From assembly GCA_013339895.1 (NCBI GenBank), contig JABACO010000006.1, positions 7,416,298-7,480,297 on the forward strand: a stretch of 64,000 bases of DNA, read 5' to 3'. The DNA is from Ephydatia muelleri. Its lineage: Eukaryota > Porifera > Demospongiae > Spongillida > Spongillidae. The notes beneath the pieces are model-generated. The model did not search any database. It had not been told where the DNA came from and saw only the letters and a list, made by a program, of their open reading frames with translations. This document shows positions 22,540 to 32,975 of the stretch, one piece after another. A program made the translations under genes and the position numbers. How positions within the stretch are numbered: the first letter of the stretch is position 1; every line of letters starts with the position of its first letter.

Positions 22540-23972
22540 ATGTCCTCTAGCTCTGTGGCAGACGTTAATCTTGACTCTATAATCTTGCAGTCTGGTCAAA
22601 GGCTGGGCTACGCTTCCATCCGTCTGAATCAGTTGAATGCGATCAAAAGTTTCATGGAAGGGAATGACATATTCGTTATTTTGCCGACTGGAAGTGGAAA
22701 GTCGCTCTGTTTCACAGTTCTTCCGTTCGCCTTTGACTGCCTTTACCAACGTGACAGCAGCATAGTGATTGTTGTATCGCCACTGATAGCCTTAATGAAG
22801 GACCAGGTACGCTCGATGTTCTGTAATGAACGGTGCATGCACAGTTTGGTTCTTTACTGTAGGTTGCTACTCTTAACTCTAAAGGGTTATCGGCGGCCTA
22901 TCTTAGCAGTGAAATGAATGATCGTGCTCAGCAGGAGAGGATTTTAAGAGGCGAAGTTCAAGTCCTTTACATAGGTCCGGAGCTTTTGATGCTCAATACT
23001 CTATGGAGGGATATGCTCACAACACCAGTTTACAAGGAAAATCTGGTAGCTTTTGTAGTAGATGAGGCCCACTGTGTAGCAAAATGGTCAGTACAATATA
23101 ATGCAAGCAAAAGGGCATGCATCTAAAGCCATTATTTTTCCCTTAGGGGTGACTACTTCAGGCAAGAGTTCAAATACCTTGGGGCAGTGAGAAGTCTTAT
23201 CCCTTCGCATGTTCACGTGATGGCACTCACAGCTACTGCAACTGTTGCAACAAGAGACACTGTTGTAAAAATTTTAGGGATGAATAGCCCCACTATAGTG
23301 TCTGCTTCACCTGATAAGCCCAACATATGCTATGCAGTAAGAGAGAAGGGGAACATAGAAGAGGTATTTTCACCACTGTTGAATACATTGTGTTCAACAA
23401 GGTGCCAAATGCCGCGAGTCATTATCTATTGCAGGAAGGTAGAACACTGCTCACAGTTGTATCGTTTCTTCCTTTCTGCAATGAAATATGAGTTTACAGA
23501 ACCACCAGGAGCACCTAATATTGCGATGTTTCGTCTGGTAGACATGTTCACCAGTGTAACACGCAATTCTGTTAAGGAGTCTATTATAGCTTCCTTGCAG
23601 AAAAGACATGCTCCACTAAGAATTGTTATCTGTACCAATGCTTTTGGCATGGGTGTAGACTGTACAGATGTATGCCAGGTCATTCACTGGGGGTCACCTT
23701 CTGATATTGAAAGCTATGTGCAGGAATGCGGACGGGCAGGCAGAAACAGTCAGCCAGCACAAGCTGTACTTTTTTGGAAAAAGGCTGACTTCAGAACATA
23801 TTGTACCAAAGACATGCAATCGTACTGCACTGGAAACGATGTGTGCAGAAGAGCTAGACTAATGTCATACTTTGACTGCACGTATGATAGTAATAATGAC
23901 TGCAGTTGCTGTGATGTGTGTTCTCGTAACTTTCATTGTGATAAATGTAATTGTAATTCATTTCCAATGTAA
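22540..23972 (+). CDS. RecQ-type SF2 DNA helicase of the transposon
   Basis: Three exons, 22540-22806, 22863-23086 and 23147-23972, joined through GTACGC/AG and GTCAGT/AG introns of 56 and 60 nt, give an uninterrupted protein of about 438 residues. The motifs run in RecQ order: an N-terminal RLGYASIRLNQLNAI segment, Walker A LPTGSGKS (about 48-55), VVSPLIALMKDQ, DEAHC (about 156-160), ALTATAT (about 190), the GMGVDCTDVCQVIHWG strand and QECGRAGR (about 356-363). A Cys-rich RecQ zinc site follows (YC, CRRARLMSYFDC, CCDVC). There is no RQC winged helix or HRDC domain, so it is a minimal RecQ core of the 3'-5' unwinding family. The start at 22540 leaves about 115 nt after the left TIR. It probably helps excision or repair during transposition (inference). 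All key ATPase residues are present. Confidence 0.88.
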
Positions 23973-24028
23973 CTATTTCACTATGTCAGAATGAGGATTA
24001 CATGCATGTATACAGATGCACTCATAAT

Positions 24029-27000
24029 CTAATGAGTAAAAGATGTTTGGCGAAGGATGTTCTCCGCCTTTACTGACATCCAAGACGTCAGCTTTGGTCT
24101 ATCTATACACATTAGCATACAATTGCATTTCATGGAAGGAAATAGCAGATGCTTTCTTCCTGGTTGATAGTGGAACACTTCATTTTGATTTAATTCTGCA
24201 ACTATTTTCAGAAGATCTTCTTTCTCTGATCTTCTACAATGCTTGCTTGTAAACCATACACCAGTTATCTTGTCGAATTCTGCTAAAATATCTTTCAAAG
24301 GACCCAATGCTTTAGCAGCCCTTACTATGGATTTTGGGGTCTTGTTGGCACCAAGATGACTCACAGTATCTTTCAGGATCCTATTTAGGTGTTCCATGTG
24401 CAAGTCTCCTGAAATATTGTGACCTGGTCCACCTACACTATTGACAAAGCGCCCCCACAGCATTTGCTCAGCACATCGAGGTGTTAGTGTGTAGTAGTAC
24501 TGCATGAGTAAGTGGAACGCTTCAATGCAATAATTTTTGTGCCCTGCGGCACGAAAAAAAAGGAATAGGAACTTCCAGCACCGCAACACTCTGCAACCAT
24601 CCCCTTCTCTAATGGCGTCATTGAACTCCAAAAGAAGCAACCCTAGTGACAAAGTTTCTTTGGCATACTCCATAACACAGTCCGCTGAACCTGTAGATGG
24701 CTTTGCAGCAAATGATAGGGTGACCACATCAGAGCACAAAGTCTTAGCAATAGAGCTGACAGCTGCAAAATGATTTTCACTGGATAAGATCTTTTTTGAT
24801 AGCCCTTCTAAGTCTGGAACACCAGTGATATGAACTGCAGCTGACAGTATGTGTGCTACAGTGATGAGCTCCATAAACTCCTCGCAGGCAGCAGTGTCCT
24901 TACTCACGTCAGACACAACATTCCGTCTGTTTATAAGGTTCCTCAGTTGGAATAAGGTTCCCTTATCCACTCCAGAACTGGTGTTGTACAGCCTCTTCCA
25001 CACCACCTAGGTAGCCAATTAACAGAACAAGTGCAAAAAATGTGCCAATAAGATTTCATTGAAGTGACTTATTTACACATTCTAATACTTGGGGGAGGGG
25101 AGGGACAGAGGACAGAGGGAGTAATAAGTGATTTTGTTTAGGGAGTAAACAATGTATTGTATGTATATATAAATGGTGTACTTGGGAAAGCAGCCATTCA
25201 GTCTCATAGCCTGCCTATGGACCACCTGAATATTGCTGACCCACCCACCACTCCGCTTGTGCATTGATTGTACCTTGTACACTGATTTTCATGTCATACA
25301 TCAATGGCAGGCGGCACCCTTCGGGCTTCTACCCTGACCAACCACGTCAAACCCATGACCGCGTCATGGTGTGGCACACCTGGACGCACCCTAGGCAAGC
25401 CAGCGCTACCTTGGTCCCAGGTCGGTCAGCGGGGAGGGCCTACCACTCACCATGACCACGTCATGGTAGTGGCACGTCTGGTCGCACCCAAGGCAAGCCA
25501 GCGCTACCTTGGTCCCAGATTTGGCCTGATGGGTACACCCTGTCACCAGGTTGCCGCCTGAACCCTTTTGGGCAAAACTGTTATCCGTCAATTAGTATAG
25601 ATGCATGACAGGGGTCGAGGGAACTCAGTTAGCGATATGCTACAGCATTATAGGGAGTACATGTATGCATTAGCACGGAATGAGCATTCATACAGCATTA
25701 ATAAGCCTTAAACAATGCTTCAAATCATGTGCATGCTGCTGCTGAGCAGATGCTCTTAGGTGGGGACATTACCATGTGTACAGTCTAGTGTCTAGTCTGG
25801 TATCAAAGACATGATCAACATGGGCAGTATACCTGCATATAGCACATCTTGGTATGCCAGTCTTCTATGACTGGTATAAGTCCCTGAACACGCTGCATAC
25901 CACTCTCAGAGTTTAGGAGAGCATCCTGACTACCTCGAACCCTTGCCACTGTCAGCTGATCTCCACCTATGAGAACAGGGTTGATGTGATCAATGTGGAC
26001 CTCAGTTGTTCTCGTGCTTCCATCCTCTGCACAAGTATTGTATAGGTCTGGGTGGTGGTGGTCTTGGGTACATATTGATGAAGTACATCCAAAATATCGA
26101 CCATATCATTTAAGATATTCTCATTCTTAAGAATGACTCCTAATGGGACCTGTATAATAAAATTAACAAAGATATACTAAACCTAAAATGCACAGGCAGA
26201 GATGGGAAGGACATACCACAGTTGATTTAATACTCATGTTCTTTGAATACTTGTGTTGGATGTTATGTGTAACTTTGCCAAACAAATGTTGAAGATGAGG
26301 AATATGTTCAACAAATATTCTGGTCACAAGTGTTTGAAAGTTAGAAACCAACTGCGCATCATCATCATCATTTGGATAGAAAACACTGTAGTCTATGTCA
26401 TCTGGATAAACCAGTTCAGCATTGTTAGTGATGTCACTGAAATTTATCCTGTCCTTCACTGCAAAGGCATGGAAATAGTGCAAAGATTTTGTTTGGTTGT
26501 TGATCCTCATGTCTCGGGGTTTTATGTTCTTATCAATATTGTCACCAATGAGCTTAAATCCATTCCATTCACCGCAATCAAGAACTGGGGAACCATCTTG
26601 AGGACTGTTTTGCTCTAATAGTGCATGACGACGAGCAGTTATGCATATCTTTTAAATTTAACTACAAATGATATCATACCTGCTGCAGCTAAAGGAGCAG
26701 TATCTTCATCACTGGTGCTAGTATGAGTGTCACAGGAGGGTGAAGACTCAGCAGTGACTAGAGAAAAGTCACCTGGACCCACAGGGGAAGTGCTGTCACA
26801 AAACGATGATGATGATGAGGATGATGATGCCAGTTGTGGTGGTGGTGGTGGGTGATGAGGGAACTAATGAGACTGGAGTTGATGCACGAAAAGAATTAGA
26901 CTGTGACTGTTCGTTGAATACTGTGGATAAGCTAGAAGTAGAATTGGATGTGTCCTCTGAATCAAATAATGTTGCTGGAGCAAATGACATAATACCCTGT

Positions 27001-28128
27001 TGATAGATTGCCATCAAGTTTATATACATGCTGAAACCCTTACATGAGCTAGTACTTACCTGATTGGTTGGTAAAGATAGTTCTGAAACCCAGTTCTTAA
27101 CAACTTTATCATGGTCAGTTCCTAGGATGTCTAGCAGTGCTCGTGTGCTGCTGTCAGAGAGACATAAGCCAAGTTTCTGGAGCCTTGAATACACCTATAA
27201 GTATAGTATGAACCATAAAAAGCTTGAAATAACTAGTAAAATCAATAACACCCAATGCACATACCAGCTTTCCTGCATGTCCATAACTGAGAACCAGTGA
27301 TATGAAAGCATGAAGAAGCGTATTTCTACAATGAGACTTGGCCAAAACTCCAATACAAGTCATGATGGTACATTGTCTTCTTGAACTCTCTTTTGGAATG
27401 CAAGCATCAAGAAATCGTACAAGAACTGGTGCTTTCTGTCGTAATGTACGGTATTCGTTCGCCCACGAGAGGGCTGTCATGGTTTCTCGTTGAGCTTTTT
27501 TAATGTTGTATGCAGTATCACGAAGAACCTGACTCATCTCTTTACGAATGATCTTATTGATTCGAAGCAGGAAATGTTCGAGCAGTGCTGGAGACTCCAA
27601 TGAATGCTTCGCAAATGCCCGCTTCGCGTTACGACCTAAGCACTTCCCAATTGGTTCTCTTGTTGGAGACAGATTGTACTTCTTTTCATAATCTTGATAC
27701 GTAACAACAACCTATATAGAGAGGAAATATTACCTGAGTTAACAAATAGCCTAATCCGGACCTACTTTGACAGCATGTGCGGCGTGAGGAACAGTATCGG
27801 CCGATCGCTTTGTGCCTTGCGTTTCATGCGTAGCCGATGAACCCACGTGACGAGACAACTTTGACAGCAGCTCGCGTTTACGGTTCTGGACTTCCTCTTG
27901 AAGGGCTGAGTACTTGGCAATTGCGTTGAAGCACTTTTTGCACACATAGCCTTCTCCGTAGTCCTTTGCAACATTGCTTTTTGATTGCCCACATTCGCAA
28001 GCTAAATCCGTCAGTACTGCTCTGCAATTTTTTGATGATAGGCTAGCAAGCTGCCTCCTGTTTTTGGAACACAAGACGGGATCTACGCAAAGCTTGCAGC
28101 GAAGCATTTCCGAACCAATTAAAATCAA
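24029..28128 (-). CDS. Academ-type transposase (zinc finger + DUF6589)
   Basis: Seven exons read leftward: 28128-27766, 27711-27265, 27194-27060, 26996-26680, 26614-26217, 26149-25833 and 25006-24029. All have GT-AG borders. The predicted product is about 985 residues. Exon 1 holds a Cys-rich N-terminus (CKLCVDPVLC, CECG, CKKC). Exon 5 has GDNIDKNIKPRDMR followed by NNQTKSLHYFHAFAVKDRI, exon 6 HINPVLIGGDQLTVARVRGS and GLIPVIEDWHTKM, and exon 7 WKRLYN, GHKNY and DLHMEHLNRILKD. These are the conserved blocks of DUF6589 proteins. Exons 4 and 6 are each 317 nt, one base off the phase required by their neighbours; the shifts map to a CCA/TCA simple repeat near 26806-26855 and to about 26030. The copy is therefore probably inactive although the rest is open. 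The last intron (about 825 nt) holds GC-rich repeated DNA. Confidence 0.75.
25300..25560. repeat. GC-rich internally repeated block in an intron
   Basis: GGCAAGCCAGCGCTACCTTG followed by GTCCCAG occurs twice (about 25393 and 25491), each preceded by similar TGACC(A/G)CGTCATGGT text. The block is GC-rich compared with the rest of the element and may be a short insertion into the transposase intron. No family is recognised. Confidence 0.5.
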
Positions 28129-28330
28129 CTCAATCTATACGGAGCTAAATGACGTTTCTAACACCGTGCGACGTCATATTGCACCGTGTTTGATGACGTA
28201 TCATTTATTAACGTAGAACGACTTTTGTTGGGCATTTCGCCAGACCCTCTTTCCACGTAGCGGTGATGTAATCCATCCGTAGCTGTGGGAATCAGGGTCT
28301 GGGTACGAGACTATCTCTATGTCACTGTCG

Positions 28331-28375
28331 CGTGTACGAACGATGTCATTGTTACAATGACATCGTTCGTACACG
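28331..28375. repeat. Perfect 21-bp-arm palindrome
   Basis: The arms 28331-28351 and 28355-28375 (CGTGTACGAACGATGTCATT plus G) are exactly inverted around TTA. It lies just beyond the right target duplication of the AcademH-like element and next to a GGCGGATCCAG-type repeat end (28384-28437). Confidence 0.95.
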
Positions 28376-28467
28376 CCCCTCCCCTCATCTATTATTCATG
28401 TCGGACCCCTCGCCAAATTCCTGGATCCGCCACTGATTGTATGAATTTAAATCAGCCGCCTACCCTT

Positions 28468-28489
28468 CCCCCCCCCCCCCCCCCCCCCC
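28468..28489. repeat. Poly-C tract
   Basis: A run of 22 C downstream of the GGATCC-type repeat end. Confidence 0.9.
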
Positions 28490-28644
28490 AATGCAGGTTA
28501 TATTTCGTAATTTACCTTCCGACGCCTATATGATATACGAAGAATGCAAAGCAACGCATTTAAACGACGAGGAACAATACACCGAAGCACGAAGCACCTT
28601 TATGCGCACGTGACTGGGGTATTAATAGTAATTATATTCATCAT

Positions 28645-28704
28645 GGGTCCTGAGGGGGGTCCGGACCCCCAGGACCCCCTCGCTGGATCCGCCCTTGCGA
28701 GCAG
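28645..28704. mobile_element. GGCGGATCCAG-type repeat end
   Basis: GGGTCCTGAGGGGGGTCCGG followed by ACCCCC and ending in CTGGATCCGCCCTTG is a second family relative of the ends at 19730 and 28437. It abuts the acceptor-like CAG of the next exon, so it may have inserted at an intron edge. Confidence 0.5.
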
Positions 28705-29406
28705 GAGAATATCAGAGCTACATTAAATGACCTAGTGCAGAGCTCATTTTGTATCGAGAAGAGTGGGTTCAAGGTAAGCAAACAAAAATTATCAACAGCT
28801 AGTGACACATGTTTGTGCTGTCTTTTCATTCAGGATGACTTGCTAGTAGAATCAGGACTTCTATTCTGCAAAGTCATGGACAGGCTCCCTGATCAGAAAG
28901 AGATATCAGTAATAGTATAAACATTTGGGCAGAAGAACGGCGGAGGGTATGTTTACCTGTATATGTAATGGTGTTTATTGATATTATATTGCAGATTCTT
29001 GGACTGCGACCCTGCAAAGATTTTGCTGCATTGAGGTGTGACGAATTTGTAGACAAATTTCTTCCATTTTTAAAAGTGGAAAAGGAAGCAATACCAAACT
29101 ACAAGCTTCATGTGGCTGTGTTGGTATGTATACCTGCTATAAACGTTTTTACCTATTTACTTTATGAGAGTACATTTCATGTAGCGCAAGTACTGCAGAA
29201 GTGTACTCACCAGCCAAACTAACACATACAAATGGTTTCAAACATGGTTGAAGATGCATTTCCATGAGGGGATACCATCTAGCGTAGAAATGCAGACAAT
29301 GCTGGCTGAAGAGGACTCCATCTTATATCCTCAGTTACAGCCTGCAAGATCACCACCCCCAATGTTGTCACCACAGCAGCCTATTGAACCAGTGTATGAA
29401 GACTAG
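28705..29406 (+). CDS. Unidentified gene, four 3' exons
   Basis: Four exons are joined by good splice sites and all in phase 0: 28705-28773 (ENIRATLNDLVQSSF...), 28834-28908 (DDLLVESGLLFCKVMDRL), 28995-29123 (ILGLRPCKDFAALRCDEF then VDKFLPFLKVEKEAIPNYKL) and 29185-29406 (YKWFQTWLKMHFHEGIPSSV, Pro-rich tail, stop TAG). Together they give about 164 residues of a C-terminus. The agreement of four phases makes a real gene likely. I recognise no family. The upstream part is missing or replaced by the repeat end at 28645-28704. A remnant of another transposon gene is possible. Confidence 0.5.
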
Positions 29407-29767
29407 TTGTGAAACTTTTTCTAAGATCGGTTTGCCTTTGCCAGTTATATACTCATTTTGTATCCATTTTTGATCTCTTGCATATTTCTTTTCTGATTTG
29501 GCAATCTTTTTATACTCGTTTGTGATTTTTGTACTCATTTTTCTATACTCAATATTTGCCAGTGCATGGTCTTTTTCTGATATGGTTGTATTATAATTGA
29601 TATACATAACCATGTGCATGCACCTAGATCCTTCCAGATACTTCCTGGCACTACAATCACAAGCTCAGTATCCCAGCCTGTGCCTGTCTGATATGCTATG
29701 CTTCTGACCACCGCTGAGAACTGGTCATTTCTCTAGTGGAGGGCATTGCACAGGGTTGTGTCATCCT

Positions 29768-30022
29768 GCTACTGTGCCCACCTGATCTCCTCTGCTGTGC
29801 CCACCTGATCTCCTCTGCTGTGCCCACCTGATCTCCTTTGCTGTGCCCACCTGATCTCCTCTGCTGTGCCCACCTGATCTCCTCTGCTTGGCCCACCTGA
29901 TGTCCTTTGCTGTGCCCACCTGATCTCCTTTGCTGTGCCCACCTGATCTCCTCTGCTTTGCCCACCTGATCTCCTCTGCTGTGCCCACCTGATCTCCTCT
30001 GCTGTGCCCACCTGATCTCTTC
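29768..30022. repeat. 24-bp minisatellite
   Basis: About eleven copies of TGCTGTGCCCACCTGATCTC plus CTC, with rare variants (TTGG, TTTG, GTCC). The 24-bp period keeps all minus-strand frames open for 75-138 codons (GDQVGTAEEIRWAQ-type peptides), which mimics a protein. Confidence 0.93.
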
Positions 30023-30456
30023 TGATGCCCTCCAACATACAGTGTAATACCGTGTAGGGCCTACCAGCCCAGTCCATCCAAAGGACGCGACGAATACTAC
30101 TTCAAATAGCACTGGCGCGCAGGGTGTCTTTTGCCCTCTGCAGGAAACAAGGCAACTTATTCACAATATTGCGTTTTGTAAGGTTGCTAGAAGATAGTCG
30201 AGGCCCGCAACGAACAAGGTAGAACTCGGACATGGCTCCAGCATTTTCTGCAGGTCGTGCAGGAAAACTGGAGCTAGCGCTTCGCCAGGCCCACTGAGTT
30301 CCAGAGCGCTTCACCTTCTAGCAGTATGCTAGTAATAGTACTCTGTAGGGATCGAGCTAGCTTCGCTGCCTTCGACGTCTCGTCGTTCAATTTGTTGGCG
30401 TGGCTACATATGTCGAAACGCACGAACAATTAATGGATGTTGCCGACGTCTCGAAC

Positions 30457-30819
30457 TAGTCTCGTACCCAGACCCACCATGACGTAAGTGTTTATCGCTT
30501 ACACTACGACAGTTGGGTCTGGGAATATCGTCGAACATTTTTGTTCCAGCGTCCCTGATTTTTGACGACGGAAGTTTACGTCTAAATTTAGATTTACGTA
30601 ATGTGCGTAATTTACGTGATGTGCTTGATACATGCTCAAACGCAATTTGCATTTGCGATGTCGGATGAAGGCCCGATAGAGGAGTCAATATTGCATGCTG
30701 CCCGTAGATTAGGAAACCATGATCTTCGAGATCAACAATTGCACGCTGCAAAGAAATTCTATGAATTCCTAAACATTTCAAACCTTCTGATTCTACCACT
30801 AATTCGGAATTGCTCATAA
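30457..30819 (+). mobile_element. AcademH-like element, left end and helicase start (remnant)
   Basis: TAGTCTCGTACCCAGACCC at 30457 is identical to the first 19 bp of the element at 22322. As there, a GGGTCTGG complement follows within 100 bp. From 30661 the frame MSDEGPIEESILHAARRLGN-HDLRDQQLHAAKKF matches the start of the RecQ protein (DSIILQSGQRLGYASIRLNQ-LNAIKSF). The similarity stops just before the Walker A segment. This is an older relative, not a recent copy. Confidence 0.7.
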
Positions 30820-30839
30820 CGTGACGAAATAACACCACC

Positions 30840-32150
30840 AAGCATCACAAACCTACTTGCAACATTATTCGATACTAAAGTAATTCTTCAAATCACAACT
30901 GGTATTTCCTAGACATGACAGCCTAGTATCCATGCTTAAGCAAGAGCACAGAATGTGATCTATAGGACTCATAACTAACCTATCTTAAAAACAGCACTCT
31001 TTTTAGGTGCTTTAAAAAAAAAAAGGATTGTTATCTCTACTTGATCATCTAATGGGTTGCACAATTAGACAGTTAAGCACACCCCTGCATGAAGGAACTC
31101 TTAAAACAGAGGGTCTATATCCATAAACAGTAGTTAGCACACATTATGATATGGAAATAGCTATATAAAATCACAACTTGTTGCAAGCAAACCTGTCCTA
31201 AAACAGCTGCCTTCAGCGAAAAACCTGAAAGTACAATGACAACCGCTCTTAAATCCAAGCATTGTAGCTGGTGGCTTATAGCATTACTGATATGGTTAAC
31301 AAAAGCAGCATCTAAAACATATACAGGTTCACTTTTTCAATGAAAGCATACCTCATTTAACAAAGTGGTTTACATACCTCAACAGTATCCACAATCATTG
31401 GATAAGTATTGAAATCACACACTCACATAACAAAACAAGATAATCTACCCCCGCATGTTGGTCCATTATGACCTGGGAACGTGCAACGAAGATGCATTAC
31501 CTAGCCCTCTTAAAATGGCAGTAAAACGATAGCTGAATGTTTGACACAATGTTTGAATGTTTGACACAATAAGCACACCATGAATTAAATAATCGAGTCA
31601 CTATAATAAGAGAGCTTTAAAGCAGAGTTTATCCATATACAGCAAAAAAACATTATGATATTGTCAATCGCAACCACAACTTGTGCAAATACAAACCTCT
31701 CTTAAATCAGTAATCTTCAAGTTCGTACAGGTGTAATTTGTAGCATTTTCAAGAACACAACACAAAGCTTTTCTAGTTACATATTACGCCTGAGTCTCTT
31801 AAAGCAGAGACTACTCTTAAGACCTGTCACCACACGAACATTGCTACACCACATAAGGCTGATACATAAGCAACAGCACGTACATCATAAACTGGGAACT
31901 ACATGTAGCTAACAGCAAGGCCCAAAACATGATGCTCTCTTAAGACGTACAGTGATTGTGATCTGCTAAGAAACTCATAGCTTTATGCATTGAAATTAAA
32001 GCTCATACTCCCTAACGGCACTATTTCCGTGATATCATCTAAAACATAACTCGAGGCTTTGCATATCAGCTGATACTATAAAATGTAAGCATAATAAAAA
32101 CATCGATGGTCTACACAACCGACACATAATTAAGCAACAGCACAAACTAT
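30840..32150. repeat. Degenerate satellite-like repeats
   Basis: Related segments recur: 31095-31205 resembles 31610-31710 (CATTATGATAT, CACAACTTGT, CTCTTAAA landmarks). The landmark AAGCAACAGCAC occurs near 31868 and 32133, with AAGCAAGAGCAC near 30938. The complement (GTGCTGTTGCTT) appears to the right at 33021 and 33883. The stretch 31866-31947 is the inverted, roughly 80% match of 32963-33035. No coding capacity. Confidence 0.6.
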
Positions 32151-32154
32151 GATC

Positions 32155-32975
32155 TCAAACTAGAAATAAGGCACCTTTCCACGTAAGTTTAACGTGCGAG
32201 TCTCTCACAGAACGGCATTGCATGTCAAATTGGACACAATACTTCTTCATTTCTTTTGAGGTAGTTCTCATGCTGAGGTCAGATTTGTTTACATAAATTA
32301 CTGCACTGGATGCCTGACTATTTTGCCCAGCTCTACCACATCGGCAGAAGGTCTCCAGTGAATAACCTGGTTGACACCTGCACAATCTACCCCCCCATTC
32401 CAAATGCAATAGTACATACATCCTTTGCGAAGAGAGGCAGTTGCACAGGAGAATGATTTTACAATGCTTTCCTGAACCTCCTTTTGGGTGACACTAGTGT
32501 ACATGTCCACTAGTCTGAACTTGGACAACATTATAGGCCAGATACCGGCTCAGTAAATACATGCTTCAGAGTGGAGAGGAAACAGTCATATATTGATGCA
32601 CAGACTTCACATCGCCGACAGATGATAACTCGGGGCATTTTGGTTCTTTCATTACATAACTTAGCAGCCAAGTGGGGCAAACATTCCCTATACGGTTCCT
32701 CTTTCTTTCACCCAGTAGGACATATTGGCCTTGTCTGGTGACATGGCAATGATGACAGGGTCTTTCATTCCTAGATCAGAGATAGTATATTATCTCTGCT
32801 AGAATGCAATGTATTTTCGTTCTAGTTGTGACTGTATAAACAACGACAACAATGGTACCTTCGCTGCCGCGTAGGTGGTCAAACGCAAACGGTAGAACAG
32901 CACAAATAAGAGACTTTCCACTTCCAGTAGGCAGACTAACAAAGACGTCATTCCCTTGCAACCTCTTAAGAGAGC
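32155..32975 (-). pseudogene. RecQ helicase remnant, inverted
   Basis: Reading leftward from 32961: MQGNDVFVSLPTGSGKSL with CAVLPFAFDHL (Walker A region), then degraded sequence, then FRLVDMYTSVTQKEVQESIV, GGVDCAGVNQVIHW, CGRAGQNSQASSAVIY and a Cys-containing tail. These are the motifs of the intact helicase at 22540-23972 in the same order, but frames shift repeatedly and DEAH is not recognisable. It begins exactly where the plus-strand remnant (30661-30775) ends, so one ancient copy seems to have been split and its larger part inverted. Confidence 0.75.

Larger units (their letters stand above)
22313..28322. mobile_element. AcademH-like DNA transposon, nearly intact
   Basis: The element spans 22322-28313 (5,992 bp). 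The first 103 bp (from TAGTCTCGTACCCAGACCC) and the last 103 bp (to 28313) are perfect inverted repeats. Both ends are flanked by the 9-bp direct repeat TCTCTATGT (22313-22321 and 28314-28322), a target-site duplication. Inside are a plus-strand RecQ-type helicase gene and a convergent minus-strand gene for a zinc-finger/DUF6589 protein, separated by 56 bp. A helicase next to an Academ-type transposase with long TIRs and a TSD near 9 bp fits the AcademH lineage as I know it from the literature. Perfect TIRs and TSD argue for recent insertion. The transposase gene appears to carry two single-base frame changes. Confidence 0.85.

Noticed and set aside
22540-23972. Host RecQ gene
   Set aside because: It lies wholly inside perfect TIRs with a TSD and lacks the RQC and HRDC domains usual in host RecQ proteins.
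26796-26870. Hydrophobic Ile-rich tail (IIILIIIIVL) as a membrane segment of the transposase
   Set aside because: It results from reading a TCA/ATC simple repeat in the shifted frame; the neighbouring frame gives a Ser-rich linker that joins the next exon in phase.
29696-30112. Minus-strand 138-codon frame
   Set aside because: Covers a 24-bp minisatellite; parallel frames are also open.
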